From Rhabditoides inermis (Eukaryota; Nematoda; Chromadorea; Rhabditida; Rhabditidae): a stretch of 64,000 bases of DNA. Below the pieces are notes generated by a model. That model was not told the DNA's origin, made no database searches, and saw only the letters and a list, made by a program, of their open reading frames with translations. Location: NCBI GenBank assembly GCA_963966185.1, contig CAWZYM010000289.1, forward strand, positions 18,501 to 82,500, read 5' to 3'. Both the position numbers and the translations under genes were made by a program. Below are positions 13,186 to 25,777 of the stretch, piece after piece; within the stretch, counting starts at the first letter, position 1; the number at the start of each line of letters is the position of its first letter.

Positions 13186-14047
13186 ACAGACAGACAGACA
13201 GAGAGGAGATAGTGTGTAGGATAGAGAGAAGTAGAGAAGAGTGAGACTGAGAGGAGAGATTGCTAGAGATTCTTGCGAGGAGTCCTGGTTGTTTACGGTT
13301 TTCGAGTAGAGTAGTTTTTGTGTAACTTTCTTCTAATCCCTGTGTTTTCTGTAGGTTTTGCTTTACTAACCGCCTTTCTGGTGTTTGCATTTGCGAGGCA
13401 GCTCTCTCTCTCCATTGCATAATATACTGCCCTATTCGGTGCGAGCAGCTGATCAGCTGTCTGGTCAGCTGATACGATCAGCTGATAAGTGCTATGACGT
13501 GCATTGGAGGCGGTGTTCAGATGCATCTGACACCGTCTCATCCCCTATTCACTCATTAGACGAGAAGACGTTAGAGAGAAGACTATTAATCGGCTCTTGA
13601 GTGCTAGAGTGTTATTATAACTGAATTACAGCTCATTATTGTGTTATATTACTGTGTTTTTGCTTTAAATTTACTGGAGTAAAATGTTTCTTAGCAAATG
13701 TTGTTTTATTGAGAAGGGGTGTACGGATTTGTTGACTGATGTGTTTTCGGTATGTGGACCAGAGAGATTCGACCTATTTTCTCCTCTGGGAGGGTCCGCG
13801 AGAGATGGGAGATACGGGCCGTCTTCATTATGCTCTCTTCCACGATACGACTGTTTACGTTTTTTCGAACCAATGTTGTGTGTTTGCCCATTGTAAATTT
13901 TCAAATTGCAACATTGTTGTGTCGTGCTCGTGATAGAAATATCAGGTGATACGAGATCTTTTCTGGACGTGTGTTCAGTCTCTTCGCTGGTTGCTTTTCG
14001 GAGGTTTCGATGATTCTGACCTCCTTTTGACTTGCAGCCCTTCCTCG
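13186..14047. other. 3' UTR and intergenic region
   Basis: After the DNAJC14-like stop there are short AGAC and GA-rich runs. A cluster of overlapping CAGCTGATC and GATCAGCTG words follows at about 13446-13490, with locally self-complementary stretches. The rest is ordinary AT-rich sequence leading to the collagen gene. No gene is supported here. Confidence 0.5.
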
Positions 14048-17000
14048 ATGCGCGTCACTATGTCGCCTTCTCGGAAGGTGCTGGTGGCTTCGACCTGTCT
14101 GTCCACATTCTCCATAGTCGCCATCGTCGTCGTCCTACCCCTATTCGCCATGCGCATACAGTACGCAAACACCATACTCATGACACACGTCTACAAGTGT
14201 CATGTGAGTACTGTAGGGTTACGCTAGGAGCACTGCTTGTGTTTCAGGAGGAGTCGAACGATCTGTGGCGTCAGATTGCGCATTCTGGCCCGCGCGCGAG
14301 GGAGAGGAGGGGCTACGGTAGCGATGCGATGATGCCCCGACCCAGCGGCAGCTGTGAGTGTACTGTAGATTGCGTGAGGGGTACTGTAGGTTGATGGGTA
14401 CTGTAGTATGGTGAGATGTATTATAGTAATACTGGTTACTGTATTCAGGCTGCGCGTGCCGACAGGGCGCGGCAGGACCTCCCGGAAAGCCGGGACCACC
14501 GGGAGATGACGGTGAGAGATTTCGGTTTACAGAGTTTATGCTGAATTTCATGTAACATACATAAACGTCATAATAGATGACCTTGATTGAGAATCGCGGT
14601 CCGCTCAGTCTGCGTGGTCCCTTTCCTTATCTGATCGGAGGGAGAGAGAGAGATACTGACAACTGACAGCTGATCAATAAGTCGATTACAGGAGAGAACG
14701 GCATGCTGGGAATTAACGGAAGGAACGGACATCCCGGAAAGTATATCCCGTCTCCCCACAGCTATGAGGAGCCGTGTCAGAAGGTAAGGAGAGGGCGAAG
14801 GAGAGAGAATGAGAGAGAGAACCTCTATTTCAGTGCCCATCCGCCCCTCAAGGCCCTCCCGGCTTCCCCGGCCCCAAGGGACCTCGTGGCCATCCTGGAA
14901 CCACCGGAAGACATGGCACCGCTGGACAGGACGGTCGAGCGGGTCCGCCCGGACCCTCCGGAGTGCGCGGACCTCCCGGTCCGCAGGGTCCGCAGGGTCC
15001 GGTGGGTGACCGCGGAAAGGTGCTCAACGGAGCCCCTCCCGGTCCGCCCGGCAAGTTGGGAGCAATGGGACCGAGGGGCAAGCCCGGCAACACTGGAAGG
15101 GACGGACATCCGGGAGTGGAGGGACCGAGGGGACCTCGAGGACACCAGGGAGACAGGGGACAGAAGGGTCCGCTCGGACCGCCCGGTCCCGTCGGTCCGC
15201 ACGGAGAGGAGGGACCCAAGGGTGAGTGGAGCAATTTTTTGGTGCAATAAAGATAATGAAAAGAAGTGCGGAACGTTAAAGAAAGCAGAAGACAAGAACA
15301 AAATTGCAGGCTCGTGCTCGCACTGTCCTGCAGCTGCTCGGAACGCCGCGGCGGCGCCCTCGGAGCAGCCCACCTATGACGCGCCCAGCTACTCCTCCCC
15401 TGCTCCTGCTCCTGCTTCCTCCTACGACGCCTCTGCTCCCGCCCCCGCATACAAGAAGCCCAAGAAGGGCAAGAAGCGTCCCGCTTCTCCTGCTCCTGCT
15501 CCTTTTCCCGCCTACTCGGCTGCTCCCGCTCCCTCCCAGGAGTACCACTATGCTAACGAGAAGCCCAGCCCCTCCTATGAAACTCAGGTCGCTCCGGCGG
15601 CGGAGGAGAACCCCTATCAGGTATAATCAGTGTGTGTATTGATTTATCGATTGGTGATGGTGTTGGTTGTATTGTATGCCAGGGCTAACGATAAATGTTT
15701 TACTAATGTGTGGTGTTGTGTGGTGCTGGTGATTGTTTGGAGAGAAGGGGGGTGGGGGGAGAAGGAGAGGGAGAGTTATGGAGAGAAAATTGATTGAGTT
15801 TGAGCTCATTTGAATGTGATCCAGCGCTATGAAACTATGCAAACATCAAAGTGCAAACACTGTCGGTTTATAGGTGCCAGATGAGAAGCCGGGCTACGAA
15901 ACGCCCGCTACTGGATATGAACAGGTGAATCAATCGATTATCGATTTTATTGATTATCGATTGTCTTCCAGCCCTCCCCTCAGTCGTATGAGCAGCGCCC
16001 GATGCCTGTGATGGTATCGAACAAGAAGGGAAAGAAGTCACAGGTGCGTTATCAGTGAAATTTGCATATCGATTGATACCGGTTGTTATCAGGGGTACAC
16101 GAGTGAGCAGCTGGAGCCCCGCCACCCGGTGAGGGTCGCTGCTCCTTCTCCTTCCTACGAGGCTGCTCCTGCTCCTCCCGCCGCCTCCTACCCTGCTCCT
16201 CCTGCGCCGGAATACTCTGCTCCTGCTCCGTCGTACCCCGCTGCTCCTGCTTCTCCCGCTGCCTCCTATCCTGCTCCTGCTCCGGCCTATGAGTCAGTGA
16301 CTGCTGCCCCTACTTACCCTGCTCCCACTCCGGTAGCCTCGTATGAGACTGCCACTCCCTCTCCCTACATTCCTCCTCCCCCTCCCCAGTATGCAAATGC
16401 TGGCAGGATGGGCGGACAGAGCGGCAGACAGGCATTTCCTGGATTTCCCGCAACCAACTTTCCCGGACGACAGCCGCAGAACTACAACTTTAGGGTGAGT
16501 GATTAATATTAAAACATATTTTTTCGTAGTGGTTATGTTTCACGGAAGAGATATAGATATTAGATGAAGTGGGGATAGTTGAACAATTACAATGGTCACA
16601 CGCTTCGTTTGCCATTAAAAATTCCAAAATAGTTTAGCAGATTCTTTCAATAATTACACTCCATGTAGAGAAAAAAAAGTTTAGTTTCAGAGATTAAGTG
16701 TAAATACGTTTCAGTAGAGTTATAACGAACGGCTGTGTGTTTCAATGATAAAGCCGATATGTGTCAGCTTAAAGAAGAACTCCGGGGAAAGAGTCACCTG
16801 CCCAAAACATTAGCGCGCCCGGAACCAGATTTTGGCGGGAAACCGCGAGTACGGCAGCGGCGGGCAGCAGATTGTGGCTCCGCCCTCGTCCAATTAGGCT
16901 ATTTGGACAAAGGAATCGTAATAAATAATTCAAAAACGTAACTTTTTGAAGCCTCTCAGAATTTTTATTGCCAGAATCGTGTTACGAAGTATCATTTTGC

Positions 17001-17491
17001 CCCTATTGACCGGCATTCCTATTTTTTCCGGAGTTCTTCTTCAAAAATACACCATATTTACATATTTTGTTTTGTGCGCGAGGGTTCTCAAACAAAACAT
17101 TTATGAAACCAACGAAAAAAATTCCAGGTGGTTGGCGGCAACTCTGGCTACCAGCAACATGCCAACTACCAGTCGCGACCGATCGGCGGAGGGTGGGTTG
17201 ACAAAACAAAATGATGCGATGACGCCGCTCTTCCAGTTGGAGCGACCCGGCTGCGGGCAGCTTCGACCCGAACGCGTACGCGCAGGCGGCGCCGCCGGCG
17301 AGTCAGGCGTCGGCGCTCTACGGGGGAGGGTGAGGACCACTCCCTCTCCCACTCCTCCCACTCCTCCCACTCCCTCTCCCACTCCCTCCCCTCCTCTCAC
17401 TCCTCCCTCTCCTCCCGTCAGCACCCGCCGCCCCTCGCCCGTCCCCCTCCCTGGGGTGGGGGCTTCCATGCCGTGTGCGTGGTATATGTGA
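14048..17491 (+). CDS. Nematode cuticle collagen with long Pro/Ala/Tyr-rich C-terminal tail
   Basis: Start ATG at 14048. The first exon encodes [15 protein letters not shown] and a hydrophobic stretch ([14 protein letters not shown]) typical of the membrane anchor of cuticle procollagens. The next exon carries RARERR, a furin-like RxxR site. A short Cys/Gly-X-Y exon follows ([19 protein letters not shown]), then ENG...PCQKCP, then a long Gly-X-Y block at about 14835-15220. From 15309 the protein leaves Gly-X-Y and becomes a long tail of Pro, Ala, Ser and Tyr with KKPKKGKK segments, ending in [17 protein letters not shown] and a short last exon with stop at 17489-17491. Typical members have short non-repetitive tails, so this one is long. 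A role in the extracellular cuticle is established for the family. AATAAA lies at about 17560. A MITE-like element sits in the intron at 16771-17041. Confidence 0.85.
16771..17041. mobile_element. MITE-like element, copy 1 (in collagen intron)
   Basis: A 271 bp element starts AAAGAAGAACTCCGGGGAAA and ends with the near-complement TTTTTTCCGGAGTTCTTCTT, giving terminal inverted repeats of about 18-20 bp. Two more copies are in this window (39812-40548, interrupted, and 44667-44933). They share internal blocks such as GAACCAGATTTTGGCGGGAA and TTGACCGGCATTCC. There is no coding capacity. A clear target-site duplication was not resolved by eye. Confidence 0.8.
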
Positions 17492-17569
17492 TCATCAATC
17501 TGTACTTGTTCATGTACTTTTCTTCGCAGTATTTGAGGTTTGTGAGGGAGGCGTGATAAAAAATAAAGT

Positions 17570-17904
17570 AATTCGATTTATTTCTTTGAAAACTTTTTTT
17601 CTGTTTTTCACTACAGACGAGCGAGCGTTCGTTTTGCTCATTTCGTGATTCAATCACGCGTTCTATAATTTTATGAAATATGATAGAACGATTGATTTCC
17701 ACCTGATGGCTTCTCTAAACGTTGAGACGTTTTTGTACTAATGAGTAATGAAAGTAAAGAGTTACCAAACTTGTTTTATTTTCCAAATTTAAAATTGCGT
17801 TTTCGTCGTTTCATTATGAACTTGTGTGAAGATGATACTCATTGGCTGTGAAGCTTTTGTCTTCGAATTGAGAAAAAAAGGAGTTTTCTTCCGAATCGAA
17901 ACAA
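17570..17904. other. Convergent intergenic region
   Basis: AT-rich sequence lies between the 3' end of the plus-strand collagen and the 3' end of the minus-strand srh-like pseudogene. No exon or RNA gene is recognised. Confidence 0.5.
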
Positions 17905-19253
17905 CTATGTTCGGTAGTTTTTGAAGCAAATTAAGAGACAAACAGAGTTCAGAATCGAATAAGACGAGAGGCTGATCACAGCGTAGACTGAGACTCCTGA
18001 AACAAGTTTTGATCCTTTAAATTATGAAAATTTACATTCTGCGGCTTGAGTCCTATAAAAATATACATTTCGAAAATTGGAGTCATATAACTCAAAACAG
18101 GTGCAAACAACTGAAAAATATATATTTGTTCATAATAATGTGATAAGATAACATCACCTGTATAAAAACACTTCTCACGAATCACGAATACCTTGTGCAT
18201 TGCAAGAGTTTTCTCACTCATTTGAGCTTTCTGCTTATTGAGACTATAAAATGTATGAGGCAAAAATACTAAATCACTTTGTGTCAATTCAATATTTGCG
18301 AATTACTGACTTCACAGGAAATTGAAACTGTGTACGCATTGTATCAGTAAAAAGACTATTGCTTTGCATGCAAGTGGATTCCTATCAAAATCAAACAAAT
18401 ACACCTGGTCCACAATTCAATTTTTAGCCATTCGTCATATTGGGGGCTAGTCTAAAGATTTTATTGATATTCAGGAGTTGAGGCCTAATAAGTAATAATA
18501 AGTCACTCACTCTTACAACTCTCAAAATGTCTTTTGTCGTTCCTTCAGCAATAAGTGGCATTATTCCTCCGAGAACATCATTCATACCAGATATAGAAGT
18601 ATGCACAAATTGCAATGTGAACTGATTTTGAGAACTGTAATTCACAATTTCACTAATACCCTGTTTTCAAGAATAAAAAAACCGAACTCCTCACCTTTAG
18701 TTTTGAGTTGGAACTGGGTCCTAGTATTTTTTTTCTGTCCAAGACACATTGAGCAATCGAGGCTACTTCTAGTTCAATAGCCACTAGCCATACATCCTGT
18801 CGAAGATTGAATGTGATAGGATTGCGCTAAACATCCCACAAATTTTCATCCGTAAGAAATAGGCAAATATGTGAACCAGCGGAATTCAATACCGCTCATC
18901 AGGGGCAATATCTTGATAGGTTTCACGAATACTGACATTGTAGTCGAACCGAGAGCACACCACAACTCAAGTTATTATAAAAAAGAACAAAAATAATATT
19001 TAGTGTTTTTGATTGAAATTCTTACATGTGATGACAGAAGCAAATACTTCGCTGATCCAAAAGCTTTCGGCGAATGGAAAATGATTGCGGTGGCCGCCAT
19101 TGTTTCACAGCAAATAGCGATAAAAGATTCAATGTTGTACATAATTAGCAATTTCAAGCATGAAAGCCACCCGCTGTCCAATCGAAGAGATCGTCTGCCA
19201 CTTCCACCTATTGGTCGTTGGTTCGAAAGAAACGTAAAATGAAAAGGTTTCAA
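17905..19253 (-). pseudogene. srh-like chemoreceptor pseudogene (tandem copy A)
   Basis: The exon order is the same as in its neighbour at 19347-20816. The first exon ends in IIFHSPKAFGSAKYLLLSSH, a TM1-TM2 segment of the srh type. Later exons give NKQKAQMSEKTLAMHK and LFAPVLSYMTP, and the last exon ends ICFKNYRT with TAG at 17905-17907. Two lesions are visible against copy B: the Trp codon in ISYGWKF is TGA here (complement of 18846-18848), and a 5-base insertion near 18415 shifts the frame after EWLKI. The family comprises seven-TM receptors of chemosensory neurons. This copy most likely makes no full receptor. Confidence 0.75.
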
Positions 19254-19346
19254 AGTGACGTGAAATCGATGTTATTTGATATCATTTATTCATTCACAAA
19301 TCACGATTCCCCTTTCGTTGTCTGTGTCGATCTTGGCCAGGCCAGT

Positions 19347-20816
19347 TCAATGAGCGAATACGATGCTCGTCGGTTTCGAAGATTTCGTAATCGATTTCAA
19401 AAGCAAAATTTTCTTCGAAATTCCCAGTAACCACTCTCGATAATTTTTAAAGCAGATGAAAAGACAAACAGAATTGAGAATTGAGTAAAACGAGATGCTG
19501 ACCATAGTGTAAACAAGGATCCCTGAAACAACATCCGGTTTCTCAAAGAAAAAAAAAGAAAAAAACTGATACATACAATCTGGGACAGGAATCAGTCCTA
19601 TGAAAAACACAAAATAAATGACGTAAATTGGTGTCATGTAACTCAAAACAGGTGCAAACAACTGAAAAAATATGATTGATTAATATAATCATAAACATAA
19701 TGTAGTAAGATAAAATCACCTGTATGAGAATGCTTCTCACAAATATTTTGTGCATTCCCAGCGTTTTCTCACTCATTTGAGCTTTTTGCTTGTTGAGGCT
19801 ATAGAATGTATGCGGCATGATAACTAAATACATATTTTGAATTTGGCATGAAAAAAATATATGTACTCACTACATAACAATGTAACAGTATGTCCGCACT
19901 GTATCAAAAGAAACACAAAAGCTTTGATTGCTAGTGGATTCACTTCAAAATCAAATAAATACACTTGGTCCACAACTTTCAGCCAATCGTCGTATTGCGG
20001 ACTCGTCTAAACATTTTGTTGATGTTCAGGCTTAATTTACTTACCTTTACAACTCTCAAAATATCTTCTCTCGTTCCATCCGCAATAATTGGCATTATTC
20101 CACCGAGAACACCGTACCAGAAATACAAGTATAAACAAATTGCAATGTGAACGGGTTTGGAAAACTGAAAACGAATGCTTCATACAAAACTAATCAGATT
20201 TCAACCGTTAACTCTCCTTAAATATCGACTGGGAACCAATTCCTAAGATTTTTTGGTGTCTGTCCAGAATGCAATGCCCAATCGACACTAATTCCAGCTC
20301 AAACGATACGAGCCAAACGTTCTGTATTTTTTTAAGATTTAAAACGGGAGTATTAAAACACATACAAATTTCCATCCGTAAGAGATTGGGATGTAATTGA
20401 ACCAGCCGTATCCAACACATCCGAGTAGGGGTAATATCATAATAGGTTGAATGAATATTGACATTGTAGTCGAGCCGAGAGCACACCACCACTAAAACTC
20501 GTATGAAAAGTTATAATTACTAATAGTAGCTCACATGTGACAACAAGAGATAGTATTTAGCCGTTCCGAACGCTTTGGGCGAATGGAAAATGATTGCTAT
20601 TGCTCCAATTATTTCAAAACAAACAGCTATACAGGAGATTATGTTGTACACCAAAAGCATTTTTGTGGGATGAGAAAAATCGAAATGTAATGTGGAGAAA
20701 TTCATTGCAAATATGTAACTATGATTGAAGTTGTTGGTGTGGTTGTTGGGGTGTGAGAGTGACTTCGATACCTTCCAACGATGAGCAGGTGAATTTGTTA
20801 GTATTAACGGCTCCAC
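19347..20816 (-). CDS. srh-like seven-TM chemoreceptor (tandem copy B)
   Basis: About eight minus-strand exons. The first (20816 to about 20535) contains SCIAVCFEIIGAIAIIFHSP, matching the TM1 region of srh-type receptors. The second has WCALGSTTMSIFIQPIMILP and ends ISYGWKF, and the third is near 20320-20225. Further exons encode VFGGIMPIIADGT, DWLKVVDQVYLFDF, and SLNKQKAQMSEKTLGMHK (the S-x-K-T loop before TM6). LFAPVLSYMTP and a last exon with SFYSILNSVCLFICFKNYRE follow. No stop was found in the exons read by eye. Family members sit in the ciliary membrane of sensory neurons. The initiator ATG at 20814-20816 is followed by about 40 polar residues before TM1, so a later start is possible. 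Confidence 0.7.
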
Positions 20817-21112
20817 CTAACGCGGAACTGTGAAAAAAATTCAGTCATCTGACTATTTGATGAATATATTATGAGTTAAAGACACATTCACCGACCTATG
20901 TATTTCTGAAACAACCTGCCACAGTTTTTCTTTTTTCCACATCACATGAGCAAAACTCTTGGCGTGGACAAAAAATCGCGACCTTTGTGCTTATCTCTTT
21001 TTGGCTTATTCGGTTGAATCCGCGATCCTCCTTATTCGGTTGAATCCGCGAAGATGGCGTGACGTCAGTAGAGGAAGGTTGGGCTCGACACCAACAGGTT
21101 AGAGAATAATTT
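20817..21112. other. Intergenic region upstream of srh-like gene
   Basis: AT-rich. A direct repeat TTATTCGGTTGAATCCGCGA occurs twice at about 21006 and 21032. It probably contains the promoter of the srh-like gene on the minus strand; no specific element is identifiable. Confidence 0.45.
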
Positions 21113-21369
21113 GATCTACATACTTCGTTCCTTTAGGATTACGATAAAATAACAATTTGATCCACTTCGTTCTCTTAGGATTACGTTAGGAGAATAATTC
21201 GATCTAATTCGTTTCCTTAAGATTACGATAGGAGAATGCTTTGATCTACGTAGTTCTCTTAGGATTACAATAGGAGAATACTTTGATCTACTTCGTTTCT
21301 TTAGGATTACGATAGGAGAATGCTTTGATCTACGTAGTTCCCTTAGGATTACAAAAGGAGAATAACTTG
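21113..21369. repeat. 42 bp tandem repeat, six units
   Basis: Six units, each starting GATCTA or GATCCA and containing TTAGGATTACGATAGGAGAAT-type cores. The first is 46 bp and the others 42 bp. Units 3 and 5 resemble each other more than their neighbours, as do units 4 and 6 (which carry CTACGTAGTTC), suggesting spread as a two-unit block. Confidence 0.85.
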
Positions 21370-21527
21370 TTCATTTTAGGATTGTTCACACTGCGCCCCC
21401 GTCAATACATTTCAAGACTTTTGTTTTTAATGAGTTTGTTGTATATAATGAATTCATTGATATTAATATTTATTGAAATAAATAATGGAATATGAAATAA
21501 TCTAAATGAATAATGGAATAATCTGAT

Positions 21528-22578
21528 TCAGTTATCGCCGAAAATGTTGGGATGCTTATCAAGGTGCTCCTGGAAACAGTCCCGGATAGCGTCGAAGTTC
21601 TGAAGTGAAAACGAGCGTGACAGTAGTACGAGCTATTCTGAATGACTGACCTGTAGACAGAACACGTGTTTGAGGTAGTCCTTTGGGGCTCCGTCCGCCT
21701 CGCAATACGGCATACACGCGTCCACCACGCCTCTGAAGATGGGATACGTTAGGGATATGTAATGGATACATCACACATTCGGTCTGATGAAAGGGACCGA
21801 AACTGGATGTGTGCCTTGCTAATTACATGTACTCTTTCCTGTATAATTTTGTCTAATCTTATTTGACGACGGGCAAAATTTTGCAACCAAAATCGAGAAA
21901 CTTTCTTTGATATACGTTTCGAAACATATTGAACTACAGAGAACACCTTTTTTCCAATAATTGAATCAGCTACAATCTCACTAATCGTTTCTGTGACCGA
22001 CTACACCTACAGTACTCACTTGCCCCTGCAGCACTGCGTGTGGTCGGCGCGGCTACTGGCGCAGTCCCACATCAGACCCACCGTCTCCCCCCGAGGGGAA
22101 CACACGTTCAGGTAGTGCAACATCTGCAACGGACAGGTATCCTCGGTATAATACCCGTAATTGACAGATTATTAATGGTCAGCAATATTTTCATACGTTG
22201 TTAGTACTCTTCGTTTCCATCACCCAAACTTTGGAGAGATTGAACTTGTAACAAGAAAAAAAAACAACTCACGTTCTTTTGGCTCATGACTCCAAAATCG
22301 CAGAACTTGCGCTTGCACTCTTTGTCGGCGGACTGTAAGGAGGTCATTCATGAAATAATCAAATAATCACTATGATCTCTCTCTCTTTCTCCTTTTCTCT
22401 CTCTTTCTCTCTCCCTCTCTCCCTCTCTCCCTCTCCCTCTCTCTCCCTCCCTCTCCCTCTCTCCCTCTCTCACCTTCTGTCGGGCGCAGCAGGTCTTCAA
22501 CTTCTGGTTGGCATCTCTCTTACACTCCGCGAGTTGAATGAGAAGAACAAGGATTACGCCGAAAACCCACGACCGCAT
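21528..22578 (-). CDS. Secreted DB-module protein (nematode Cys-rich family)
   Basis: Five exons: 22578-22474, 22332-22273, 22123-22020, 21732-21651 and 21599-21528. They total 423 nt and encode 140 residues. The start [20 protein letters not shown] is a clear signal peptide. The mature part has the DB-module cysteine pattern: [16 protein letters not shown], a single Cys in YLNVCSP, MWDCAS with [21 protein letters not shown] and RDCFQEH. DB modules are nematode-expanded extracellular domains of largely unknown function. The stop TGA is the complement of 21528-21530. Intron 1 is mostly CT repeat on the plus strand. Phases and total length agree, so the model is good; function is unknown. Confidence 0.8.
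22375..22473. repeat. (CT)n-rich tract = intron 1 of the DB-module gene
   Basis: Nearly pure pyrimidine on plus (purine on the sense strand of the minus gene). It begins right at the GTGAGAGAG-like donor at 22473, so the microsatellite appears continuous with the splice donor. Confidence 0.85.
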
Positions 22579-22653
22579 CGCGCGGATACCAGTAGGATCA
22601 CTGAAATCCGCGCGAGAGATCTATTCCATGGTTGGACCCGTCTCTCTCTCTCC

Positions 22654-22692
<39 letters not shown>

Positions 22693-22930
22693 CTCTTTAT
22701 GGGTTTATGAGGCGTTCCCCGAATAGGACGGGTCACGTCTCTCCCGCAAACACCACAGCATTTGCATAGTCCACTACTACACGCGTATAATGCGTTCGAT
22801 CCGAGCGATCCAGATTCGCACAACCAACGCGTCTCCAAAAACGCGTCAATGCCGCACAATGCGCCAAATCTCCCTCGCAGAGTGACTGGTTCCTGGGGAG
22901 AACGAGAGCGAGAGAGCGAGAGAGCGAGAG

Positions 22931-22981
<51 letters not shown>

Positions 22982-23075
22982 GAGAGAGAGATCGCGTAAT
23001 ACCTGACATTGAACACGCTTTGTGACAGTGTGGCATTGAGAGTGTTGCATCCAGTCTCCTTCACTTCTCCGAAAG
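22579..23075. other. Divergent intergenic region with (CT)n and (GA)n tracts
   Basis: Lies between the 5' ends of the minus-strand DB gene and the plus-strand DOMON gene. It contains a (CT)n run at about 22645-22690 and a (GA)n run at about 22905-22990, which are mutually complementary and could pair across about 215 bp. The shared 5' flank likely contains both promoters. Confidence 0.6.
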
Positions 23076-23499
23076 ATGTCTCTAGCAGTCGTTTTATTCA
23101 CGGTAAGTTAGTTTTTGTAACACATTACATTACTATTAAAATACGTTTCACTACGTTTCAGACTGTCGCCGTCGCAGTGGCATCGTCTCTCTTCGATGTG
23201 TCACAGTGCGGTCAGACAAAGGTTACGTTTCAACCACCTATCAATAGAAATCATGCCCTGTTCTTATCGATATCCAGCTTGTCAACTGAATTAAATACTT
23301 ATTATTGAAGACAGAAGATTTGAAGCCACGAGAAGGTTTTGATCGTCTTTCACAAACATCGACCTTGTCTTTTTTCTTCACGCAGAAACCTGTCCGATAT
23401 AGATTCATCTCTCTCTCTCTCTCTCTCCCTCTCTTTCTATCTATCTCTCTCTCCCTCTCTCACTCTCTCTCTCCCTCTCTCTCTCACTCTCTCTCTCTT

Positions 23500-23542
<43 letters not shown>

Positions 23543-25777
23543 TCTCTTTCAGGCCTGCTTTCCTCCCTCCTGTGACCCTCTATCGAATGGAGCCTGCAAG
23601 CTGGCTGTCAGCTATAGACCCTTCACGGAGGTATGAGAATGATAAAAAAAAACACAGAAGTTGTGAAAACACTGCTCTTCTTTTAGCAGCTGGGTTCACA
23701 TTTTACTGTACGTTTCACTAGCCAATAATTATGGAACCACTCTTAGGCGAAACAATCGGCCTATCATGTTCGCATGATGAATTTTTTTTAAAGAAATTTA
23801 AGTTATTACATTTATATATAGATGCTCGATGAGGAAAAGAAGAAGTGGTTTACAAAAGCTACCTACACCGAATGCACGCCGTCATGATTTTCATCGATGT
23901 GTCGAAGGCATACGACTCAATAAGGCACAACGACGCGTGGGAAGCACTCTCCAGTCATGAAGTCGAACCTGCGTTTGTGCGAATGCTACAGTCCATCTAC
24001 AGGAGCGGCGAGACAGAAGTGATGGTCAGAGGAGAGCCGGTAGAAATAGAAGTGAGAAAATGAGTACGCCAAGGATGTCCGATGAGCCCACACATCTTCA
24101 ACTCTGTGCTGGCGAAACGGATGGAGGGACTAAACTTCTCGTTTGCCGGAGCAGGAATGGAGGTGAACGGAGAGCACTTGACACACCTGGCGTACGCGGA
24201 TGACATGGTACTTGTGGCAAAGTCGGCAGCGGCGGCGCAGAAGATGCTCGATGAAGTGGTACGGAGATGCGAGCAGTTTGGACTGAAGTTGAACAGAGGA
24301 AAGACGGTGGCCATGACAAACGGGCCGAAAGTGAAGATCACCTGGAAGGAGAGGACGTGGAGTACGTCGACCAGTTCACCTACCTCGGCCGAACACTCAG
24401 CTTCATGTACGACGACAAAAAGGAAATATCAAGGCGGATACAGGCGGGCTGGAGCGCCTTCTACCGACATCGACATTTTCTCACTCTTCGAAGGGCGCCG
24501 ATGCGACTCAAGGAAGGTCTACCGGGCTGCTGTTCTGCCGTCGATGTTGTACGGTGCAGAGACATGGAGTTTACAGAAGACGGAGCGGAAGAAATTGCAG
24601 CTGTGCCAGAGGAGAATGGAGCGAAAAATGCTCGGGCTGATGCTGAAGGACAGAGTACAAAATGACATCATTCGACGAGAGACGCGCGTTCCCGATGTTC
24701 TAGCGGAGGCGAGGAAAAGAAAGTGGGCGTTTGCAAGAAAGACGGCGATAGCAGATGATGAGCGGTGGCCGGAGAAGATCATGAAGTGGAGGTTGGATAG
24801 GACGGCGGCGAAAGGAAAGCCGCATACCCAATGGACGAACGAGTTCAGGACGGAGACGAATTTCCCAAAAGACAAGTACAAGTGGATCGAGATTGCTGCG
24901 GACAGGGACCCAACACAATGGAATCAACTCTCCTCTCGGCGCTACCCACAACACCAGGGCGATGGATGTGTTCTAAACATATGATCATGAATAGCGATAC
25001 CGAATAAAGTATTTGATTTGATTTGATTTGATTTGATTTATATAGTCTTAAATTCTTAAATTGTTCATATTCTAACTATACTTTCACGGCGCGCCATAGC
25101 ACATCGATCTACCCCACTTGCAGCTCGAATACGATCCTTTATCCGCATGACTTTCTGGTTTTGCTTGCTATTGCCGACTTTCCGTCCTCACGTCACTTGA
25201 TCCCACGGACTTGCGATGATGTAATGCTTTGCAGAACTCTGGCTCCTCCTACTGGCTGGAAATCGAGCTGGCCGGAAACGTCGGAGACAATCAATACGTC
25301 GCCGTCGCATTCTCTCACAACGAGAAAATGGTAGGAGGCGGGGCCAGAAGGGGCGGAGCTTTATGTTGTGAAACGTACACATGATTTTTGCAGCACAACT
25401 CTTCGGTAATCGAGTGCTCGCGCCTTCCCAACGAGGTGCAGTGGAGTGGAAAGGTATCGATTTACTGTTTTATAGGAATATGGACTCATTGATTGATAAT
25501 CGATTGATTTCAGGCCAGTTGGAACGACGGAAGACCGGTGAACGTGAGGATTGAAGGAGAACCGGTGAGTAGAAAACTTTTTACAAATTCGTGTTTCCAT
25601 GGTTCCATTCGCACAATCACAGTAACGGATGTCGCAAACATTTTGTTGTTTTGATGAAAGACCACAATTGTAGCAACTGCGTCCTTCGATCATGCGCACT
25701 CTGAAGACTAGCAACGACGAGGGAAGAGTGTACTGCAAGATACAGGTGGAGAGAAAGAGAGAAAGAGAGAAAGAGAA

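Noticed and set aside
14825..15450. Long minus-strand frames opposite the collagen Gly-X-Y block
   Set aside because: Shadow of the GC-rich Gly-Pro repeat of the real plus-strand collagen.
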